Shown: in pieces, positions 59,187 through 64,000 of the stretch
Numbering within the stretch: the stretch's first letter is position 1
How the letters are laid out: each line of letters opens with the position of its first letter
Assembly: GCF_019856455.1 (NCBI RefSeq)
Contig: NZ_CP082205.1
Span: 1,364,001-1,428,000 of the forward strand
Source: Streptococcus suis
Lineage (GTDB): Bacteria > Bacillota > Bacilli > Lactobacillales > Streptococcaceae
Direction: 5' to 3'
DNA: 64,000 nt
The notes under the pieces: generated by a model
What the model was told of the DNA's origin: nothing
Database searches by the model: none
Seen by the model: only the letters and a program-made list of their open reading frames with translations
Program-made: the position numbers and the translations under genes

Positions 59187-59289
59187 ATGTAAAGACCCCC
59201 AGTTGAGAATTCGTGGATTTACCTGTACACTAGAATAAAAAAACAATCAACTTCTAACAGGAATTACCACACTCAATTGGAGGTCTTAT

Positions 59290-60411
59290 ATGTTTCATTT
59301 TACCACACTTTTCATCGGAATGGATGTTCACAAAGAAAGTTTTTCACTCTGCTATTATGATATGATGACCAATCAATTCAAACATAGCACTAAAGTTAGT
59401 CCAAATGTTAGCTATATTGTGAACTATGTGAATGAGCTTCGTCGTTTATATGGTCAAGATGCAGAAGTGTTATGTGGCTACGAAGCTGGATGCCTCGGAT
59501 TTACCCTATATCACCAGCTACAAGCTCACGGGATTCCCTGTATCGTGATGGCACCTACAACGGTAATGAAGGAAGGATCTAAGCGTGTTAAGACTGATAA
59601 GAAAGATGCGGCTCAGCTCGCAAAAGCTCTGGCCTTTCGTAGCTATCAGCCTGTTCATATTCCTACTGCTGAGGATGAACAAGTCAAAGAATATATCCGT
59701 ATGAGAACAGACCACAAAGTGGCTCTGAAGAAAATCAAACAACAAATTCTTGCCTTCTGTCTCCGACATGATTTTCGCTATACCGAGGGAAGCAGTAATT
59801 GGACACAGAAACATGTTCGCTGGCTCCGTTCCCTAAAACCTGAGGGACTTTACGCAGAGATTTTGACAGAATATCTATTGACCTATGAGAAATTAGTAGA
59901 TCAAATAGAACGGTATGATGCACGAATTGAGCAACTGGGTCAAAGCGACAGTTATCAAGAGAAGGTCTCACGGCTTTCTTGCTTTATTGGCATTAAAACA
60001 CTAACTGCTCTTTCCATTGTGACAGAAATCGGTGATTTTAATCGCTTTGCGACAGCTCAACATTTTGCTTCTTATCTTGGGCTAACTCCTAGCGAAAATT
60101 CTAGCGGCGACAAGGAGAGAAGAGGTGCTATCACCAAAGCTGGGAATAGCCATGTGAGACGACTTCTGATAGAAGCTGCACAATCATTGGCTAAGGGGAC
60201 GATTGGGTATAAATCCAAAGAATTGAAAAGGAGACAAAGTGGAAACCGAGTGGAGGTGATTGCTTATGCGGATAAGGCTAATGAACGCTTAAGAAGACGT
60301 TATCGCACACTTGTTCTAGGAAAAAATAAGAAACAAAATGTTGCTAAAACAGCTATTGCACGAGAATTGTCTGGTTTTATTTGGGGGATGATGACAGGAA
60401 GAATAGCTTGA
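59290..60411 (+). CDS. IS110/IS1111-type DEDD transposase
   Basis: The intact 373-aa recombinase has an N-terminal RuvC-like DEDD domain with Asp12 (GMDVHKE), Glu65 (YEAG) and Asp103/Asp106 (KTDKKDA). A coiled-coil linker follows (about 135-225). The C-terminal Tnp domain has the catalytic serine region YLGLTPSENSSG (262-273) and ITKAGNSHVRRLLIEAA. The ATG follows TTGGAGG. No frameshift is present, so the element may be active. Confidence 0.93.
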   Translation: MFHFTTLFIGMDVHKESFSLCYYDMMTNQFKHSTKVSPNVSYIVNYVNELRRLYGQDAEVLCGYEAGCLGFTLYHQLQAHGIPCIVMAPTTVMKEGSKRVKTDKKDAAQLAKALAFRSYQPVHIPTAEDEQVKEYIRMRTDHKVALKKIKQQILAFCLRHDFRYTEGSSNWTQKHVRWLRSLKPEGLYAEILTEYLLTYEKLVDQIERYDARIEQLGQSDSYQEKVSRLSCFIGIKTLTALSIVTEIGDFNRFATAQHFASYLGLTPSENSSGDKERRGAITKAGNSHVRRLLIEAAQSLAKGTIGYKSKELKRRQSGNRVEVIAYADKANERLRRRYRTLVLGKNKKQNVAKTAIARELSGFIWGMMTGRIA

Positions 60412-60770
60412 AGTTAGCGCTTGTTTTCATGTACACTTTTGACCATTAAGTTTTATCATCGCAGAGCGATGAGGAATCCCTATTTCTATCCAAAATCACT
60501 GGGTGAATTTGGACAGAAATAAGGATTGAAATCATGTTTGAATGGAAAGTATCTTGAAGGAGTTTAGGACTTCAAGGTTTGAGTCATCTACGAAACGACT
60601 AAGTGGCACAATTGTGATCCACGCTTATAGAGAGTAGGACTCGCGGCAGAACCATTGACCTGTAGGTAACCAATCCACGAATATCAGAGTGGCCAATGCC
60701 CGAAGCTAAGAACTAGGCTCTTTCTAGATACTTTTCATTTTTTAATCAGTTCGATTGTTTTTACTTGACA
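60412..60770 (+). ncRNA. Candidate seeker/bridge RNA region of the IS1111-type element
   Basis: The non-coding end downstream of the transposase is unusually structured. CATCGC-aga-GCGATG lies near 60457. A stem of about 17 bp pairs 60478-60494 with 60508-60524. A CCAC/GTGG stem lies near 60680. In IS1111-type elements this end encodes the target-selecting RNA. Guide segments matching the insertion site were not resolved by eye. Confidence 0.5.
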
Positions 60771-60784
60771 AAGGGCTTTACATA

Positions 60785-63217
60785 TCAGTCATGTATAACA
60801 TCTAAACTATTATATTTTTCATCGCTCATAAACACTTCCCTAATTCGATGATACATTAAATTCTCAGAATCATATCGCGATATCCGTTTTCGTTTTCTAA
60901 AATATTCCTCCTTTTCTTGCTCATACTGTTTGTATAAGTAATCGAAGATGGAATATATAGGGCTCTCTCTTACTTCAAAATTATTATATTGTATATATCC
61001 CAATAAATCACTAATATTTTTATCTAACGATTGCTCATTCCCAGTCATGACAAGAAATAATTTATTTTTAGCTCTTGATATCGCCACATTTAGTAAGTAC
61101 GGATCATCCGTAAAACGTGTTATGCTGTTATCAACCGTGGAGATGATTATCGTATCTTTTTCTTTTCCCTGAAACTTATGGACTGTATTGCTTTCCAAAT
61201 CATCAATTTGCTCTTGCAACTTCTCTTTCTGCTTTCGATAAGGCGTGACAACTCCTGTCCGCTCCCGATAGATTTCATAATTTGGAATAACATCTTTCAG
61301 AATTATATCAATCTCTCTCTGACTATAGTGATCTCGAGCGTGATTTCCCTTAGGTGTTCTAATAGCCTGAAGAACATCTTTTTCCCCATTATCACCTGTC
61401 ATAATCACTAAGTCACCATTATAAAACTTTTGATTGCAGAAATTGATAATTTTGGGATGACATCTATAATGCTCTCGTAATAGCGTTTCTGGAATATTCG
61501 GAATCACTTTTAGTACCGATTGAAGAAAACTGTTTGTGTATTCATAACCACTATGAACACCGTATTTATGGAAAAGCTGAGCACTACTTTCTTTGACATC
61601 TTTTGTGACAATATGCGGTAGCTGTTTACTATCTCCAACAACTACAACATTTTTAGCACAGGATAATGCTAGTGCCCCAGTTGTAATATCCACTTGTGAG
61701 GCTTCATCTATGATTAAATAATCATAGGTAATATTCTTTCCTAAACTTGTTGTTGATGAAAATGTTGTACTAAGAACAATAGGATATTCTAGAAGAACTC
61801 GTTTCGATTGTTCCCTTAAATCTTCCTTTGTAAACTGTACTCTATTTCTTTCATTCCCATACTTACTAACTAGAAAATCTTTGAAAATCTTTAATGAATC
61901 ACTGATCAAATTGTTTAAAACTTCCGTACCATTTAAGTGAACCAATTCTTCTTGAAGAGTTTCTAATTTAGTCCTTATTTCTGTTTGTTTATGCTGGTAA
62001 AATAGGTTCTGAAATTGTATTGTCAAATCAGACAATTCTTGTTTATAAAGTTCCCAGTTTTTAACACCATATAATAAAAAGTTTTTTATCTTAAAAATTA
62101 AACCAAACCTTTTATTCTTTTTATAGAATTCCTCAAATTCATTCCAAAGCTTAAATAACTTCTTAGAAGAATAAAGGTTTAATTCTATAGGCGATATATC
62201 TATGTGCTCAAAAAAATCTTTGAAATGGCGAAATTCCGTTTCTAATTCTGAAAGTTCTTGTCTCAGATTGGCCAGTTCTTCCTGAATTTCAAAAATACGA
62301 GGAAGCCTACGAATCTTTTCATTTAATTCCTTATCAAGGCTTTCCATTCCATTATCTTTTAATCTCCAAGAAGAAAAATCAGGGTACATACTATGCTGAT
62401 TGAGAATAAAATTATTTTTATTTTTTTCACTTCCAAGATAAGCCACGGGAAAGTCAAGACCATAGTTCTTTAGTTTTTCGTAAATATTATCAATGGCTGC
62501 ATTATTATTAGAAACAATTAGAACCGTCTTATTCCGTATCACTATATTAGCTATAATATTCAGAATCGTTTGTGTCTTACCAGTCCCAGGAGGTCCTTGA
62601 ATGACACTAAATTGATTTATTAAGGCATTTTTTGTTGCTTTATATTGACTATTATTACAACCAAAAGGGAAAATCAATTCCCCATGAAACGGCAAGTTAT
62701 TCTTCTTACTGGGACTTAGATAGCTCGCTAAAGCAACTGTTTTGTCTACGTAATCCAATTCCTCATACCTTTTTAACAAGAGCAATTGATCAGTCCCAGA
62801 GTTTCTCAGAGGATTCAGCTTAGATAGTTCCGTCAAATAACTAAAAACATGACGACTATTCGAATGTGTCAACTCATTTTGCCGTATTTCTAGGTCTCTC
62901 CCCATATATAATTTTCCAGTGCCATTTTTGTAGCGGATGATATAAGCCCGTGAGTGCGTTCCATTGAATTCAAACATTGACTCAATATTATTTAATAAAA
63001 CCCCATCTTGCCTTCTATAAACTCCTATCTCTGAAGGATTCAACTGTTTGGAAAACTTCAGCACCTCAACTCTCTGCACATTGTAGCGATAAGGTTGGAC
63101 ATTATTTTTAAAATAAATTTCAAAGTAGAGCTTCCCTTTGTAACGAATCGATTGAAGCGACTCGATATTTTCTGACTTGTCCTCTCCATCAATCAAAATT
63201 ATTTTTCTATCTTTCAC
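60785..63217 (-). pseudogene. 5' part of an SF1 helicase with C-terminal nuclease domain, truncated by the IS
   Basis: The 810-aa product is a superfamily 1 (Upf1/DNA2-like, AAA_11/AAA_12) helicase. It has Walker A GPPGTGKT at 208-215, a long coiled-coil insertion (about 290-430), Walker B LIIDEASQVD, VVGDSKQLPH, REHYRCHP and VHKFQGKEKDTIII. The last residue (Asp) and the stop are IS-derived. The ancestral protein would be 911 aa with a DUF2726 nuclease-like end. Such fusions occur in prokaryotic defence islands. The helicase part may still be made, without its nuclease domain. Confidence 0.85.
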
Positions 63218-63242
63218 TATATCTCCACTCTCACTTTCAATC

Positions 63243-64000
63243 TTAATATTCCTCCTCCCTCAACGCCTCAAACTTGGCTTTCATGGTTGGGTTATTGCGG
63301 GTTAGTTTTTTGACGGAGACATCGTCTAGCTTATTATTGGCTAGGCGAAGCTGGTTTTCGCTGGTAGTCAGGGCTGCCTTGACAGCCTCCATCCGCTTGA
63401 TTGCCTTGTCGATTTCATCAATAGCTTTTTGGAAATTGTTGCTGGCCGATTGATAGTTTTTGGCAAAAGCATTCTTGAAAATTTCCAAATCTTCTTCAAA
63501 ATGAGTAATATCAATATTCTGCTCCTTAACCAAGGCTAACTCCTGCTGATATTGCAGACTATTGAGCGCAGCATTTCGTAAAATTCCGATTAATTGGATA
63601 AAGAACTGTGGTCGAATAACATACATCTTCTCATATTCATGACTAACATCCACAATCCCTGTATTGTAATAGTCATTGTCCGCCTCTAGCATGCTGACTA
63701 ATACAGCATATTCGCACTTTTTCTCCCGACGGTCCTTATCCAACTCCTTAAAGAAATCAGCGTTTTTATGCTTGGTCTTGGTCGTATCTGCCTCGTTTTT
63801 CATTTCGAACATGATGGAAATAAATTCCAAGCCCGACTCGTCAAAATCACGGAAGATGAAATCTCCTTTTGAACCGGACGCTGATACTTCGTTGTCCTTC
63901 GCAAATTTGGCACGTGGAAAAGCATAGGAACGAACCTTGTTAAACTCCGCCTCAGCAAATTGCTCCAAGCTCTCTCCAATTGCCTTAGTAGACTGCTGGG
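63243..64000 (-). CDS. DUF2130 family protein, N-terminal part outside the window
   Basis: The frame is open to the right edge and reads QQSTKAIGESLEQFAEAEFNKVRS, so the internal TTG at 63968 is not the start. The core has GDFIFRD and IMFEMKNE, the D...ExK pattern of a PD-(D/E)XK-like nuclease fold, followed by a coiled coil (about 150-220). Known members have a long N-terminal coiled coil and about 400-430 aa. Role unknown. It lies 25 bp upstream of the helicase gene in the same direction and may form an operon with it. Confidence 0.8.
   Translation of the reverse strand, partial: QQSTKAIGESLEQFAEAEFNKVRSYAFPRAKFAKDNEVSASGSKGDFIFRDFDESGLEFISIMFEMKNEADTTKTKHKNADFFKELDKDRREKKCEYAVLVSMLEADNDYYNTGIVDVSHEYEKMYVIRPQFFIQLIGILRNAALNSLQYQQELALVKEQNIDITHFEEDLEIFKNAFAKNYQSASNNFQKAIDEIDKAIKRMEAVKAALTTSENQLRLANNKLDDVSVKKLTRNNPTMKAKFEALREEEY

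Larger units (their letters stand above)
59187..60790 (+). mobile_element. IS1111-type element of the IS110 superfamily, inserted in the helicase gene
   Basis: The 1604-bp element carries one transposase and about 380 bp of structured DNA downstream. Inverted repeats atatgtaaag.cc lie at 59185-59197 and 60773-60785. ATGT occurs at both junctions (59187-59190 and 60791-60794), so the exact cut is ambiguous within those 4 bp. The right repeat is subterminal, as in the IS1111 group. Removal restores the host reading frame. Confidence 0.85.

Noticed and set aside
59518..59814. Reverse-strand ORFs inside the IS transposase
   Set aside because: The sense transposase explains the region fully. The antisense frames have no signals.

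Overview
The window looks like chromosomal DNA of a low-GC Gram-positive coccus. The best guess is Streptococcus suis or a close relative, judged from the gene set: CiaRH, a GlnPQ fusion transporter, duplicated PstB, RelQ-NadK-RluD-Pta, sortase A next to gyrA, and Ldh. This is recognition from sequence, not a database result. Most of the window is core chromosome. Accessory DNA sits at the two ends, plus a small patch around 10.5-15.3 kb.

Layout. 1-970: a truncated IS110-family element whose non-coding end is strongly structured. 1.1-6.2 kb: uvrB and the glutamine transporter glnPQ behind a GlnR box. 6.2-9.1 kb: a P-loop kinase and GNAT pair, then an ABC-F protein behind an attenuator-type leader. 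9.1-12.7 kb: metY with a MET box, an iron-type alcohol dehydrogenase, and a zinc-ribbon protein with a decayed paralogue. 13.1-14.7 kb: a Cys-rich unknown divergent from an HdiR-like self-cleaving repressor. 15.4-20.5 kb: mutY without its Fe-S ligands, a hotdog thioesterase and a heterodimeric ABC exporter. 20.5-24.6 kb: relQ-nadK-rlu-pta, with a divergent CYTH protein. 24.7-28.8 kb: prs, cysteine desulfurase, two small DUF proteins, rex and a C26 amidohydrolase. 28.8-34 kb: radC behind a competence box, srtA, gyrA and ldh. 34.2-42 kb: a nucleoside uptake and salvage operon (methyltransferase-pdp-deoC-cdd-bmp-ABC). 42-43.4 kb: coaA and rpsT. 43.5-47.7 kb: a transglutaminase-like lipoprotein, ciaRH and a Pro/Gly-repeat protein. 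47.8-52.8 kb: pstSCAB1B2-phoU. 52.9-58.3 kb: rsmF, an inositol-phosphatase family gene, a UPF0223 gene, spx, a K+ channel, ribF and truB. 58.3-64 kb: an accessory block with a DUF438 remnant and a helicase-nuclease gene cut by an IS1111-type element. It ends in a DUF2130 gene that runs off the right edge.

How the genes work together. Several global circuits can be read from promoters: GlnR (glnPQ), MtaR/MetR (metY), Rex (rex, ldh, adh half-sites), CcpA (nucleoside operon, ldh), ComX (radC) and possibly CiaR (Pro/Gly-repeat protein). The nucleoside genes take up pyrimidine nucleosides, deaminate cytidine, split the nucleosides and degrade deoxyribose phosphate.

The most notable observations are these. 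The ABC-F leader has two terminators and a competing antiterminator. Two IS110-superfamily elements carry structured non-coding ends on opposite sides of their transposases. The helicase-nuclease gene can be rebuilt exactly in frame after removing the IS. Three genes share an extended -10 box placed exactly 6 nt before the ATG, which predicts leaderless mRNAs.
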